From: WJMD01 sp964596015
GTDB lineage: Bacteria; Joyebacterota; Joyebacteria; Joyebacterales; Joyebacteraceae
Assembly (NCBI GenBank): GCA_964596015.1
Contig: CAZQSB010000001.1
Span: 122,404 to 186,403, forward strand
DNA: 64,000 nucleotides
Direction: 5' to 3'
Shown: positions 9,833 to 18,304 of the stretch, one piece after another
Position numbering within the stretch: the stretch's first letter is position 1
Layout: each line of letters begins with the position of its first letter
Program-made: the position numbers and the translations under genes
Notes under the pieces: model-generated
The model's input: the letters and a program-made list of their open reading frames with translations, nothing else
Told to the model about the DNA's origin: nothing
The model's database searches: none

Positions 9833-10639
9833 ATGGCGAGACGACTCAATCACAACACCCGGCGGCGCGCCAGCAGGAATCGCCCTCGCCGCCGGCGCAA
9901 GCTCAAGCTGGGAACCGACGTCCAGACCTCGTACTTCTTCATGCTCAACTGTCTGCTGCACTCGAGGGTGCACACAGGCATTGAGTCGAACTCCGAGTTC
10001 TACGATGAGGACGTCAACGTCTATCTGGCGCATCTGCTGAACTCGCACATCGACCCGAAGCACCTTGAACGCGCGTCAGAGTACGTCGCGACGGACGAAG
10101 CCCACCTCCATCGTCTGCTCGACGAGGCCCGCGACGACCGCGACCGCTACATGATCTACCGCGCGACCGCCGACTATCTGCTGATGGGCGCCAGCGTGTT
10201 CGACATGTTCGAGGATCGTCACCTCGTCCGACACGCCGAGTTCCACGTTCCGTCGACGTTCTACGTCAGAAGGGCGTCGGCCTACTACGGCATCGCGTCG
10301 TCGTACGCGACGAAACTCAGGCGCGGCCGCTGCGCCATCGCCGCGACTCTCGCCAAGCTGTCCGAGGGCATCGACAGCTACGTCCGCATTCTCTCCTACA
10401 TGCGCGGCGAGTACCTTGACTTCATCAGGCGATACTCGCCCGGCGAGCTGTTCCACCTGGAGCGTTCCATCGAGCAGATCGAACACGACCTCGCCCTGGA
10501 CAAGATGCGGGACGAGTTCCTCGACGTCTACAACGAGTGGCGCAGGACCGGGGTGGAGGAGCTTCGGGAGAAGCTCATGGAGAAGGCCCGGCTCCTGGAG
10601 AAGCACGACCCTTCCTTCCACTTCAATCCCCCCTCGTAG
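9833..10639 (+). CDS. Conserved-looking hypothetical protein
   Basis: A 268-residue soluble protein I cannot place in a family. It starts with a strongly basic stretch (RRLNHNTRRRASRNRPRRRRK) and continues as an alpha-helical domain with many Tyr, His, Asp and Glu residues (for example ASAYYGIASSYATKLRRGRC and ERSIEQIEHDLALDK). The ATG at 9833 is preceded by AGGTGGGGG, which decides against the longer frame from 9647. The basic head suggests nucleic-acid contact, which is inference only. A strong intrinsic terminator follows. Confidence 0.7.
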   Translation: MARRLNHNTRRRASRNRPRRRRKLKLGTDVQTSYFFMLNCLLHSRVHTGIESNSEFYDEDVNVYLAHLLNSHIDPKHLERASEYVATDEAHLHRLLDEARDDRDRYMIYRATADYLLMGASVFDMFEDRHLVRHAEFHVPSTFYVRRASAYYGIASSYATKLRRGRCAIAATLAKLSEGIDSYVRILSYMRGEYLDFIRRYSPGELFHLERSIEQIEHDLALDKMRDEFLDVYNEWRRTGVEELREKLMEKARLLEKHDPSFHFNPPS

Positions 10640-10688
10640 GACGCCGGGAGAGCGCGCGAGCGTTCCCTGAGTTCCGCGAGCATGAAGA

Positions 10689-10719
10689 GACCCTCCCCGC
10701 GTCGGGGAGGGTCTTTTCG
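10689..10719 (+). terminator. Intrinsic terminator
   Basis: GACCCTCCCCG pairs exactly with CGGGGAGGGTC around a 3-base loop and is followed by TTTTCG. It ends the plus-strand gene at 9833-10639, just before the convergent Tol-Pal operon end. Confidence 0.85.
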
Positions 10720-10744
10720 ATGAACTCCCGTCGGCCCGTCGATG

Positions 10745-11377
10745 CTACCGCGCGGGGATGATGAGCCTCTGCCCGACGGCGATCCGGTTCGGATCGGTGA
10801 TGTTGTTGGCCTGCACGATCGACTGCACGGAGACGCCGTACTGCGCGGCGATCGTCGCGAGCGTCTCGCCCCGCTGCACCTCGTGCTCGTAGCCCTCGGC
10901 CACGGACGTACGGAGTGCCTCGATCTCCTCGCGGAGCGCTTCGTTCTCCCGCGTTACCTCCTCAAGGACGATCTCGAGACGTTCGAGCTGTTCATCCCGG
11001 TCCCGGGCCCGGGCCTGGTCGACGTCCCGGATCCGGCCCTCGAGCTCGATGCCCAACTGCTCGAGACCGGCGCGGATCGACTCGAGACCACGAGAGAACT
11101 CGGACTCCATGTCGCCCATCTGGGTCGAGAGCCGGTCGATCTCGAAGCGCAGAGCGCTCGTCTCTTCCTCGAGAGCGCCGACGCGCCCCTCGAGGGACAA
11201 CACCTTCTCCGAGAGACCCGCCTGACGCCTCTCGAACTCGTCCTGGGCCTCCCAGACATCCTGCTTCACCGCCAGCCCGCCCGTGCCGCAGCCCGCGAGC
11301 CCAAGCCCGAGAGCGAGGGTCGCGAGGAGAACTGCGCACGGGAACGGACTCCGGAGAGCCGGTCGTCGCTGCTGCAT
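10745..11377 (-). CDS. LysM-domain coiled-coil lipoprotein (Tol-Pal cluster)
   Basis: A 210-residue lipoprotein: signal peptide with lipobox LAGC near residue 30, a long charged coiled coil (about 45-150) and a C-terminal LysM motif (HEVQRGETLATIAAQYGVS to VGQRLIIP) expected to bind peptidoglycan. GGGAGG lies seven bases before the ATG. It occupies the last position of the Tol-Pal operon, where proteobacteria carry YbgF/CpoB. It shares that protein's N-terminal coiled coil, but has LysM instead of TPRs. Likely an outer-membrane-anchored, wall-binding partner of Pal. Confidence 0.85.
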   Translation of the reverse strand: MQQRRPALRSPFPCAVLLATLALGLGLAGCGTGGLAVKQDVWEAQDEFERRQAGLSEKVLSLEGRVGALEEETSALRFEIDRLSTQMGDMESEFSRGLESIRAGLEQLGIELEGRIRDVDQARARDRDEQLERLEIVLEEVTRENEALREEIEALRTSVAEGYEHEVQRGETLATIAAQYGVSVQSIVQANNITDPNRIAVGQRLIIPAR

Positions 11378-11411
11378 GGAACAACCTCCCGCTCCAGCGT
11401 CGTCCAGGAAG

Positions 11412-11948
11412 CTACTGCGAGACGTTGAAGTGAGCCCGCCGGTTCCTGGCCCACGCGTCCTCGGTGCTTCTCGGGTCGAGCGGACGCTCCTCGCCGTAGC
11501 TGATGGTCGAGATGCGGTCCGCGTCGACGCCCAGGCCGACGAGATAGCGCCGCGCGGCCAGAGCGCGCTGCTCTCCGAGCGCCATGTTGTACTCGTTCGT
11601 GCCGCGCTCGTCGCAGTGACCCTCGATCAGGAGGTACATGCCTTCGTGATCCTGCATCCAGTCCGCGATGCGCTCCAGCGTCGGCTTGTCGACGTCTCTG
11701 ATCTGGTAGCGATCGAACTCGAAATGGATGTTCTGGAACTCGGGACCGGTCGGCTCGACGTAGACGATGTCATCGGGCGCCTCGGCGAGAGGGATGTCCT
11801 CACCTGTCAGGGCGGATGTGTCCTCTTCCATCGTCCCGGGCTCCGTCACGTCCGTCTCGACCTCGGGCTCGGTTCCGCAGCCCGCCACTGTCAGCATCAG
11901 CGCCGCCGCGAGCGCAACAACAACGAGAACTCCAAAGAACCTCCGCAT
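11412..11948 (-). CDS. pal: Peptidoglycan-associated lipoprotein Pal
   Basis: A 178-residue OmpA-family lipoprotein. The signal peptide ends in lipobox VAGC; a short linker leads to an OmpA domain with IHFEFDRYQIRD and the peptidoglycan-binding segment LIEGHCDERGTNEYNMALGEQ, ending AWARNRRAHF. It anchors the outer membrane to peptidoglycan and contacts TolB. The ATG at 11948 with AAGGAGG upstream is chosen over the longer frame to 12026, which would run into tolB. It sits between tolB and the LysM lipoprotein gene. Confidence 0.93.
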   Translation of the reverse strand: MRRFFGVLVVVALAAALMLTVAGCGTEPEVETDVTEPGTMEEDTSALTGEDIPLAEAPDDIVYVEPTGPEFQNIHFEFDRYQIRDVDKPTLERIADWMQDHEGMYLLIEGHCDERGTNEYNMALGEQRALAARRYLVGLGVDADRISTISYGEERPLDPRSTEDAWARNRRAHFNVSQ

Positions 11949-11976
11949 CGCTCTCCTCCTTGAGGGCTTCCCCGCC

Positions 11977-13284
11977 CTACTCAACCCTGCCGGACCACGC
12001 CGGACTCGTGTAGTCGCCTGTGCCACTTGTGAGCTTCACCGGTTCGAGATCGTAAATATCGATCATGTAGAGATCCGTCTTCCCTCCTGATTTCAGGCTG
12101 TACGCCACGTGGCGCCCGTCGGGCGCCCAGGACGGGTCTTCCTTGTGCCCCGGCCCCGCCGTCAGCCTTACGACCTCCTTGGTCTCGATGTCGACCGTGC
12201 AGATCTGGAAGACCCCCTCCACGCGGGATGTATATGCCATGAGGTCTCCCTTCGGCGACCAGTCGGGCGACGTATTGTACGAGCCACGATACGTCAGGCG
12301 CTCGGCGTTGCCCCCGTTCGCGCTCATCATGTAGATCTGGGGACTCCCCGCCCGATCCGAGACGAACGCGATGCGCCGTCCGTCGGGCGACCACCGAGGC
12401 GACGATTCCGTGCTTCGGCCGAACGTCAGCCGCCTCGGGTTCGTGCCGTCCGCCCGGACACGGTAGATCTCCGTGTTGCCGTCCCGCGACAGCGAAAGCG
12501 TGATCTCACGGCCGTCCGGAGAGACCGCCGGGAAGGCGTTGAGGCCGGGGAACGACGTCACTCTCTCTCCTGCCCCGCTCGAGACGTCCATCCGGTAGGT
12601 CTCCTGACGGCTCCCCCGATACTGCGTACAGATGATGGAGTCGGTGCCGGGGAACCAATCCGGATAGATGGACATCGACCCGTCGCGCGTCACGCGGCGC
12701 TGGTTGGCCCCGTCGTAGTCCATGACATAGATCTCCTTCATGCCTGTCGCGTTGGACACGAAGGCGATCCGGGTCGAGGCGATGCCGGGCTCGCCGGTCA
12801 GCTGACGGACGATGTCATCGGAGAGCCTGTGCACCGCGTGCCGCCACTCGTCGGGCTCGCCGGTGTACCTGCGACCGAAGATCGGCTGCCCGCGCGCGAG
12901 GTCGTAGACGGAGGCCTCGACCGTGAACTCGGAGAGACCGACCTCGAGCCTCCCCTTGACCAGGACCTCGGCGCCGAGAGCAACCCATTCCGGGAAATTG
13001 ATCGTCCCCTCCGCGCGGTCCTGGCTCTCCACCTCGTCGACGAACGCTGTGTTCTCGACGAGGCTGAAGTAGCCCGAATTCGAGAGGTCGAACCCCAGCA
13101 CGTCCCTGACGGCCTCCGCGTCGACGCGCCCGCCCGCCTCGCCCTCGAAGAGCGGAAGAGCGATCACGACCTTCTCTCCGAAGCCCTTCTGGATGCTGAG
13201 ACGGACCTCCGGCGCCCACAGCGCGGCGGGAAGCAGCAGGAGAAGAAGCGCCGCCGCCAGGATTCTGATGAATGTCGCTCTCAC
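11977..13284 (-). CDS. tolB: Tol-Pal system protein TolB
   Basis: A 435-residue periplasmic protein. It has a signal peptide, a TolB N-terminal domain (FGEKVVIALPLFEGEA; RYTGEPDEWRHAVHRLSDDIVRQL) and a C-terminal beta-propeller built of repeated blocks such as NPRRLTFGRSTESSPRWSPDG and GHKEDPSWAPDGRHVAYS. The start is GTG at 13284 with AAAGGA six bases upstream. TolB binds Pal and links it to the inner-membrane TolQRA motor. The gene lies directly upstream of pal. Confidence 0.93.
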   Translation of the reverse strand: MRATFIRILAAALLLLLLPAALWAPEVRLSIQKGFGEKVVIALPLFEGEAGGRVDAEAVRDVLGFDLSNSGYFSLVENTAFVDEVESQDRAEGTINFPEWVALGAEVLVKGRLEVGLSEFTVEASVYDLARGQPIFGRRYTGEPDEWRHAVHRLSDDIVRQLTGEPGIASTRIAFVSNATGMKEIYVMDYDGANQRRVTRDGSMSIYPDWFPGTDSIICTQYRGSRQETYRMDVSSGAGERVTSFPGLNAFPAVSPDGREITLSLSRDGNTEIYRVRADGTNPRRLTFGRSTESSPRWSPDGRRIAFVSDRAGSPQIYMMSANGGNAERLTYRGSYNTSPDWSPKGDLMAYTSRVEGVFQICTVDIETKEVVRLTAGPGHKEDPSWAPDGRHVAYSLKSGGKTDLYMIDIYDLEPVKLTSGTGDYTSPAWSGRVE

Positions 13285-13345
13285 ATTGCGTCCTTTCGGT
13301 CCGCGTCGTCCGCCCTGTCCGGGTCGTCGGTTCGCATCCGCCTCG

Positions 13346-13437
13346 CTCGTTCCGCGTCGCAGCGGGAGTCTCGGCGCGGTCTGGCTCGTCCCGCGTCGCA
13401 GCGGGAGTCTCGGCGCGGTCTCACTCGTCCCGCGTCA
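13346..13437. repeat. 39-bp tandem repeat, 2.4 copies
   Basis: Two 39-base units (13346-13384, 13385-13423) differ at only a few positions (for example CTCGTTCC versus CTCGTCCC). A third, partial copy runs into the 3' end of the TolA-like gene, whose stop codon occupies the last three bases of the second unit. The array fills most of the tolA-tolB spacer. Confidence 0.75.
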
Positions 13438-14143
13438 CCGCGAAGTCGATGGTCACGTCGAGGTGGTTCTCGCGGTAATCGTCCGGGAGGGGCGGGAAGG
13501 GCGCCGAGGCCTGAACGGCCTTCGCCGCGGACTGGTCGAGCGTCGCCCTACCCGAGGACCTCCGCACGGTCACCGGTCCGACGCTGCCGTTTCGCATGAT
13601 CCTGAAAGATACCACAGCCCTAAGCTCCCTCTCTCCGAAAAGGACCGAGCTCGGCTGTCTCCAGTTCGATTTCACCTTGCCCTGAACGATCGAGAGGTAC
13701 CAGGCATACGGGAACCGCGAGGCCGTCACGGTCGTGCGGGCGCTCGGAGCCTGTTCCGGGGCCGGCTCCCGCGCCGGCGCGGGCTCGGTTCGGCTCTCTT
13801 CCTCCGCGTCCAGTCGCTCGGCCAGTCGCTCGGCGAGGCTGCGCTCCTGTCTGGGGGGCGGCGTGGTGACGATGCGCCGCGTCTGTCGGACAGGCTCATC
13901 GGGGATCTCCGGTTCCGGCTCCGAATCGACCGGCGTCTCCTCCTCGACCACCGGTTCCTCCTCGGGCGGAGGCTCAACTGTCTGCTCCGCGACCGGCGCG
14001 GGCGGCGTCTCCACGACCTCGACGAGCTCGACCGAGTAGACATCGTACGCCACCTCGGGCGTCCGCGTCATCCTCGGGATGAACGGAAGCAGCACGATGA
14101 GCACGACATGCACGATCGCCGATATGACGATGATCCTCGTCAT
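13421..14143 (-). CDS. tolA: TolA/TonB-family energy-transducing protein
   Basis: A protein of about 240 residues with one N-terminal membrane helix (RIIVISAIVHVVLIVLLPFI), then a long Pro/Glu/Val-rich spacer (PPPEEEPVVEEETPVDSEPE), then a C-terminal TonB-like domain (WYLSIVQGKVKSNWRQP; VVSFRIMRNGSVGPVTV). This layout carries force from TolQR to the outer membrane. The ATG at 14143 has GGAG in good position; an ATG ten codons upstream (14173) is possible. The domain resembles TonB more than Escherichia TolA, but position between tolR and tolB supports TolA function. Confidence 0.85.
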   Translation of the reverse strand: MTRIIVISAIVHVVLIVLLPFIPRMTRTPEVAYDVYSVELVEVVETPPAPVAEQTVEPPPEEEPVVEEETPVDSEPEPEIPDEPVRQTRRIVTTPPPRQERSLAERLAERLDAEEESRTEPAPAREPAPEQAPSARTTVTASRFPYAWYLSIVQGKVKSNWRQPSSVLFGERELRAVVSFRIMRNGSVGPVTVRRSSGRATLDQSAAKAVQASAPFPPLPDDYRENHLDVTIDFAVTRDE

Positions 14144-14226
14144 CCCCGCTCCGCTCTCACCTTCCCGTCGCATGCTGTTCCCGCAATCAGGCGTCCGCGC
14201 GGCGCGGCGAACGCCCCGCCCAAAGA

Positions 14227-14637
14227 TTACTCGCGCGGCTTCGTCGCCATCGCGAGTCTCGTGATTCCTGCCCCTCTCACCGCGTTCAGAACATCGATCA
14301 CCCGTCCGTACAAGAGGTCGGTGTCGGCTTTCACCAGGACCGGCGTCTCGGGACGCGCTGCGTGGATGCTGGAAAGCCGGTCCTCGAGCTCCTCCAGCGT
14401 CACGCGCTGGCCCTCCAGATAGACGCGGTCGTTGGCGGTGACCATCACCGAGACGACCTCGCTCACGTCGATCCGCTTCGGGTCGGCGCTCGGGAGCGTT
14501 ACGTCGATACCCTGCTCGATCATCGGAGCGACGATGATGAAGATGATGAGGAGCGTCATCATCACGTCGACCAGCGACGTCACGTTGATGTCGCTCACGA
14601 GCTCGAGGTCGAACTGCCGCTTGCGTCGTCTCGGCAT
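14227..14637 (-). CDS. tolR: ExbD/TolR family biopolymer transporter
   Basis: A 136-residue protein with a single N-terminal helix (VDVMMTLLIIFIIVAPMIEQG) preceded by the conserved INVTSLVDVMM segment, whose Asp is the proton-pathway residue. A periplasmic domain follows (VLVKADTDLLYGRVIDVLN). With TolQ it forms the proton-driven motor of the Tol-Pal system. GAGAGGG precedes the ATG. The start is 19 bases downstream of the tolQ stop. Confidence 0.92.
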   Translation of the reverse strand: MPRRRKRQFDLELVSDINVTSLVDVMMTLLIIFIIVAPMIEQGIDVTLPSADPKRIDVSEVVSVMVTANDRVYLEGQRVTLEELEDRLSSIHAARPETPVLVKADTDLLYGRVIDVLNAVRGAGITRLAMATKPRE

Positions 14638-14656
14638 GGGTCCCTCTCGCTACCGG

Positions 14657-15343
14657 TCAGCGCGCGCCGAAGGTCCGCTCCGTCACGGAGAGGAACTCCG
14701 ACGAGAAGTTCTCCATCCGGATGGTCAGGTGCCTGACGCGGTTCATAAGATAGTTGTAACCGACGAGGGCCGGGATCGCCACCGCCAGACCGGCCACGGT
14801 GGTCGTGAGCGCCGCCGACACGCCGGGCGCAACGCTCGAGATGCTCGCGGTCCCGGTCACCGACATCGCAGCGAAGGCCTTCATGATCCCCCAGACGGTC
14901 CCGAAGAGACCGACGAACGGAGCGCCACCGGCCGTCGTCGCCAGCGCGATGAGATGGCGTCTGAGTTCGATGACCTCCTCGGCGATGGCCCGCTCAAGAC
15001 CCCGCTCGATGGCGTCGATCTCGATCATGCTGAGTCCGCGACCGGACGGGGGCCCCGAGCCGGGTCCGGCTATGAGCGCGAGCTCGTGCAGGCCCGCCTC
15101 GAAGACGGAAGCGAAGGGAGACGGCGTGAAGCGCTGGCGATCGGCGTAGTGCCTGATCATCCCGTCGGGATCCTCCCTGAACCTGGCCAGGAAGTCCTCC
15201 GACCGCCTGAGCGCCCGCTTGAGCGCCGCGCCCTTGTAGAAGATGATGGCCCAGGAGTAGATCGAGACGACGAAGAGCGCCACGACGATGATCTGTCCGA
15301 CCAGTCCCGATAGACCGACGCTGGTAAGGAATCCCGTGTTCAA
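14657..15343 (-). CDS. tolQ: MotA/TolQ/ExbB proton channel protein TolQ
   Basis: A 228-residue protein with three membrane helices: LVGQIIVVALFVVSIYSWAI near the N terminus, and two more around residues 120-200 with TVWGIMKAF and VAGLAVAIPALVGYNY. The best start is TTG at 15343: GAGGAG lies eight bases upstream and the resulting N terminus (NTGFLTSVGLSGLVG) is typical of TolQ. The frame continues upstream as arginine-rich non-coding sequence. The TTG is five bases past the stop of the Yip1-like gene, so translation is probably coupled. Confidence 0.9.
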   Translation of the reverse strand: MNTGFLTSVGLSGLVGQIIVVALFVVSIYSWAIIFYKGAALKRALRRSEDFLARFREDPDGMIRHYADRQRFTPSPFASVFEAGLHELALIAGPGSGPPSGRGLSMIEIDAIERGLERAIAEEVIELRRHLIALATTAGGAPFVGLFGTVWGIMKAFAAMSVTGTASISSVAPGVSAALTTTVAGLAVAIPALVGYNYLMNRVRHLTIRMENFSSEFLSVTERTFGAR

Positions 15344-15348
15344 GTACG

Positions 15349-16734
15349 TCACTCCTCTCGATCGATCGCCGTGTCCGGCGGGGCCTTCAGGAACTCGCGA
15401 AAGCGAGCGTCGATGCCGGAGAGCGAGTCGCCCAAAGCGTCCGTGAGAATCCTGCCCACGTCGCGCGGGTTCCGTTCGGCCGCGTCGACCAGCCCACGCA
15501 GGGCGTCGAGACCCTTCGTCTCGGCGACCCATGCCATGAACGCGCCTGCGGCGGGTTCCGCGCGCGTCCGGTCGAGCCGCTCGAACGCCGCTCGTTCGAC
15601 CATCTCGTCGAGCCCTGGCAACGCGTCGCGGGCCAGAAGTCCGGCGGCGGCGGTCGTCACCGGCTCGCCGCCCCACGTGCCCGACACGAAGACGGCGGTT
15701 CCGGTGCGGACGAACGGATTATACACGCTCCCAGGTTCCGCCGCACCGGCCACCTTCGCGACCTCCCGCGTGAGCGCCACGCCGGCGCCCTCGACCCACG
15801 CGACGTGCACGGCGGACGCCCATGGAGCCGCATGGGCCACCTGCGCGTTGTCCGTGATGAGCCGCTTCTGTTCGATCGACGGGTAGACGTAGCAGGCTGT
15901 TCGCGGCGTCGCTCCTTCGCCGAGGGCGCTGTCCGCCAGGGCGGCCGCGCGCGCGAGCGCGGAGCCGGCCTCGCGCACGGTCTCGTCGGGAAGGCCGTCA
16001 TGGTAGACGACGCCGGCCGGCGTCTCCACACGCGTCCAGTCCTCCAGCGGGTCCTCGAGAGACCCGGCGGCGCCCATTCCCCACCACGCCATGAGCAGCG
16101 CGTAGGCCGCCGCGAACACGATGACGGCCTGCCTGGCCTTCCGTCTCGGGAGTCGGAAGAGCGGTTCGGCCCCGATGGCCAGCAGCACGAAGAACCAGAC
16201 CGCGAAGAGGTCGAGCTGCCGCGCGAGACTCCACAGGAACGGGTGCTCCGCTCCGTCGACGAGGAACGCAAGGTTGGCTCCCGCCTCGGGCGACCCGGTC
16301 ACCGGTAGAAGGACAGCGAACAGCAGCGAACCGATCCCGACCGGGATCGACGCGTGAGCGACGCCCGAGAAGACCTGACGGAAGGTCGCCCTCCCGCCGA
16401 AGGCCAGCGCCGCGAGCCTCAGGAAGAGAGCCTCGATGGCCATCGTGATGGGCACGACGACGAGCGACATCACGACGCCCGCTGTCACGAAGCTCGTCTC
16501 CATCTCGAGCGGCGTGAAGCCCGTGCGAAGCGCCACCGAGCGAACGTAGTCGTCCATGAACCCGCCGCGAAAGGCGTAGACCGACGACACCAGCGACGCC
16601 AGAACCACGAAGGCCAGCGGCAGCGCCCAATGGGGTCGCTCCCGAAGCCGCTCGAACGTGCGGCGGGGGAACACGAGGACCAACGTGAATGCGGCGAGCG
16701 GGTTCAGCGGTCGAGCCGCCGGCGCGTCACTCAT
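15349..16734 (-). CDS. Yip1-domain membrane protein with degenerate peptidase-MA-like tail
   Basis: A 461-residue protein. The first 220 residues form a Yip1-like membrane domain with about five helices, starting PLAAFTLVLVFPRRTFERLRERP, which is the usual Yip1 opening. The C-terminal 240 residues are soluble and resemble the peptidase-MA-like architecture (RVETPAGVVYHDG; ACYVYPSIEQKRLI). However, the expected HExxH is replaced by LTREV, so catalysis is doubtful. ATG at 16734 is used; a GTG at 16785 is possible. First gene of the Tol-Pal operon, coupled to tolQ. Function unknown. Confidence 0.7.
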   Translation of the reverse strand: MSDAPAARPLNPLAAFTLVLVFPRRTFERLRERPHWALPLAFVVLASLVSSVYAFRGGFMDDYVRSVALRTGFTPLEMETSFVTAGVVMSLVVVPITMAIEALFLRLAALAFGGRATFRQVFSGVAHASIPVGIGSLLFAVLLPVTGSPEAGANLAFLVDGAEHPFLWSLARQLDLFAVWFFVLLAIGAEPLFRLPRRKARQAVIVFAAAYALLMAWWGMGAAGSLEDPLEDWTRVETPAGVVYHDGLPDETVREAGSALARAAALADSALGEGATPRTACYVYPSIEQKRLITDNAQVAHAAPWASAVHVAWVEGAGVALTREVAKVAGAAEPGSVYNPFVRTGTAVFVSGTWGGEPVTTAAAGLLARDALPGLDEMVERAAFERLDRTRAEPAAGAFMAWVAETKGLDALRGLVDAAERNPRDVGRILTDALGDSLSGIDARFREFLKAPPDTAIDREE

Positions 16735-16875
16735 GGCGTTCACTTCTCTCGCTCGGGACGATGACGGAGACGACCGATCCTCCACGAAGGCCGTGGGTCG
16801 CCGGTCGAACGGGGCAGGACAGAGCTGACGGTCGGTAGCCGGTTCCGCAGAGGCTACACCCGGTCACCCTGTCTG

Positions 16876-17754
16876 TCAAGGAAGGACGCGTGAGGAACGT
16901 GCGCGCTTCTCGAAGGTCGCGATGGAGCCGATGCCGGCGCGGCGGAGGAGTCTGAGGGCCACGTCGAAGTCCATTCCGACCTGACCCGGCGCGTGGGCGT
17001 CGGACCCGAGCGTGACGGCCACGTCGTGGTCGGCGCAGGCCTGGAGGAACTCCAGCGCGGGATACGGCTCGACGACCCGTTTGCGGATGCCGGAGGTGTT
17101 GATCTCGATGGCGACGCCGCTCTCGGCAAGGGCAAGGGCTGCCTGTTCGTACCACCGGGACATCGACCGTCGCGGAAGGATCCCGTGCTTCTTCACGAGG
17201 TCCGGGTGGGCCATGAAATCGAAGCCTCCCTCGTGGACCGCTTCGATGAAGGCCTCGAAGTACCTGGGGAAGACATCGTCCGGATCCTTTCCCCTCCACG
17301 AGCTCACGAAGCGGCTGTCGCTGAGGTCCCATCCCGCGAGAGAGTGGACCGATCCGATGATGTAGTCGAAGTCGTACGGCTCGGCCGCCTCGCGGACCTC
17401 GTCCATCTGTCCGGGGAAGTAGTCCATCTCGATGCCGAGACGCACGGTGAGCTCGTCGTCCGTTCCCTGCGCGTCCCTCACGAGGTCGACGTAGAGCGGG
17501 AGGTCCTCCCGGGCCATCGTCAGTCGCTCGTCGCGGCGCCTGAGAAGCGGCATGTGGTCGGAGAAGCCGATCTCGGAGAGACCCAGCTCCAGCGCCGAGC
17601 GGACGTAGTCCTCAGGAACGCCCACGGCGTGACCGCACAGATGGGTGTGGATGTGATAGTCCACGAGGCGGGCGTATTGGCTCCGTCTGAGCCTCCTCAG
17701 AGGACGGGTCCACGAGAGCCCGCGCTGTCTGATCCTGCGGCCCAATCTGCGCAT
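16876..17754 (-). CDS. PHP-domain histidinol-phosphatase-like hydrolase
   Basis: The mature core begins DYHIHTHLCGHA, the PHP motif I. Further metal ligands are visible in GFSDHMPL, RLGIEMDY, IGSVHSL, FMAHPDLVKKHG, EINTSG and LGSDAHAPGQVG, so all metal-binding motifs are present. This order matches HisK-type histidinol phosphatases (PHP family, about 270 residues). The N terminus is uncertain: ATG at 17754 gives 292 residues including a basic head, with GAGGAG 13 bases upstream. No other his genes are nearby, so another phosphate-ester substrate is possible. Confidence 0.82.
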   Translation of the reverse strand: MRRLGRRIRQRGLSWTRPLRRLRRSQYARLVDYHIHTHLCGHAVGVPEDYVRSALELGLSEIGFSDHMPLLRRRDERLTMAREDLPLYVDLVRDAQGTDDELTVRLGIEMDYFPGQMDEVREAAEPYDFDYIIGSVHSLAGWDLSDSRFVSSWRGKDPDDVFPRYFEAFIEAVHEGGFDFMAHPDLVKKHGILPRRSMSRWYEQAALALAESGVAIEINTSGIRKRVVEPYPALEFLQACADHDVAVTLGSDAHAPGQVGMDFDVALRLLRRAGIGSIATFEKRARSSRVLP

Positions 17755-17764
17755 GGGTCTCGAA

Positions 17765-18304
17765 CTACTCCTCATCCGCCTCACGGGGCCGGAGCACGGG
17801 AGCGGCCCGCTCGGCCGCAAGCCCCGCGATGTCGGCCGCCATCCGCGGCGGACCTGTGGATTGCGCGGCGCCAAGATACCTTCTCGACCGCGCGTCGCTC
17901 ATCTCGACCTGAACGGTGAGCACCCCGACCTCGACAGCGGGGCGGACCACGACGAGCGCGTCGAATCCGGTCTCGCCCTCCTCGACCACGCTCACGTCCA
18001 TTTCCTCGAGTTCCTCGAGCCTCTCGGCGAACCTCGCCGCGAGCATCGTCTGCAGGCTGTCCGGAAGCGCCGAGGAGCGGGACAGCACAACGCCGACCGT
18101 CTCGACGGGCGCCGGCGGCGTGGTCAGCTCGAACGAGCACCGGACCACGCCCGCCGCGACGGCGATGAGGCTCAGAGCGAGCAGCAGCTTAAGCGCGACC
18201 GGCTGCTCCCGGAAGCCCCCCCGGGGGCCGCGCCGCTCGTCGCCCTCCGCGCCGCTCTGTTCGCGCGCTTCCCCGCTCCTGCTGCCTGTCCTCTCCTCCG
18301 CCAC
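17765..18304 (-). CDS. Hypothetical single-pass membrane protein
   Basis: A 179-residue protein with a charged, disordered first 35 residues, one membrane helix (LKLLLALSLIAVAAGVV) and a periplasmic alpha/beta domain (VGVVLSRSSALPDSLQTML; FDALVVVRPAVEVGVLTVQVE). The GTG start at 18304 directly abuts the TGA of the symporter gene (TGAGTG), so the two are translationally coupled. I do not recognise the domain; it may be an accessory protein of the symporter operon. Confidence 0.65.
   Translation of the reverse strand: MAEERTGSRSGEAREQSGAEGDERRGPRGGFREQPVALKLLLALSLIAVAAGVVRCSFELTTPPAPVETVGVVLSRSSALPDSLQTMLAARFAERLEELEEMDVSVVEEGETGFDALVVVRPAVEVGVLTVQVEMSDARSRRYLGAAQSTGPPRMAADIAGLAAERAAPVLRPREADEE

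Noticed and set aside
16876..17754. Assignment of the PHP protein as hisK
   Set aside because: Motifs fit, but no histidine-biosynthesis genes are near, so the substrate is left open.
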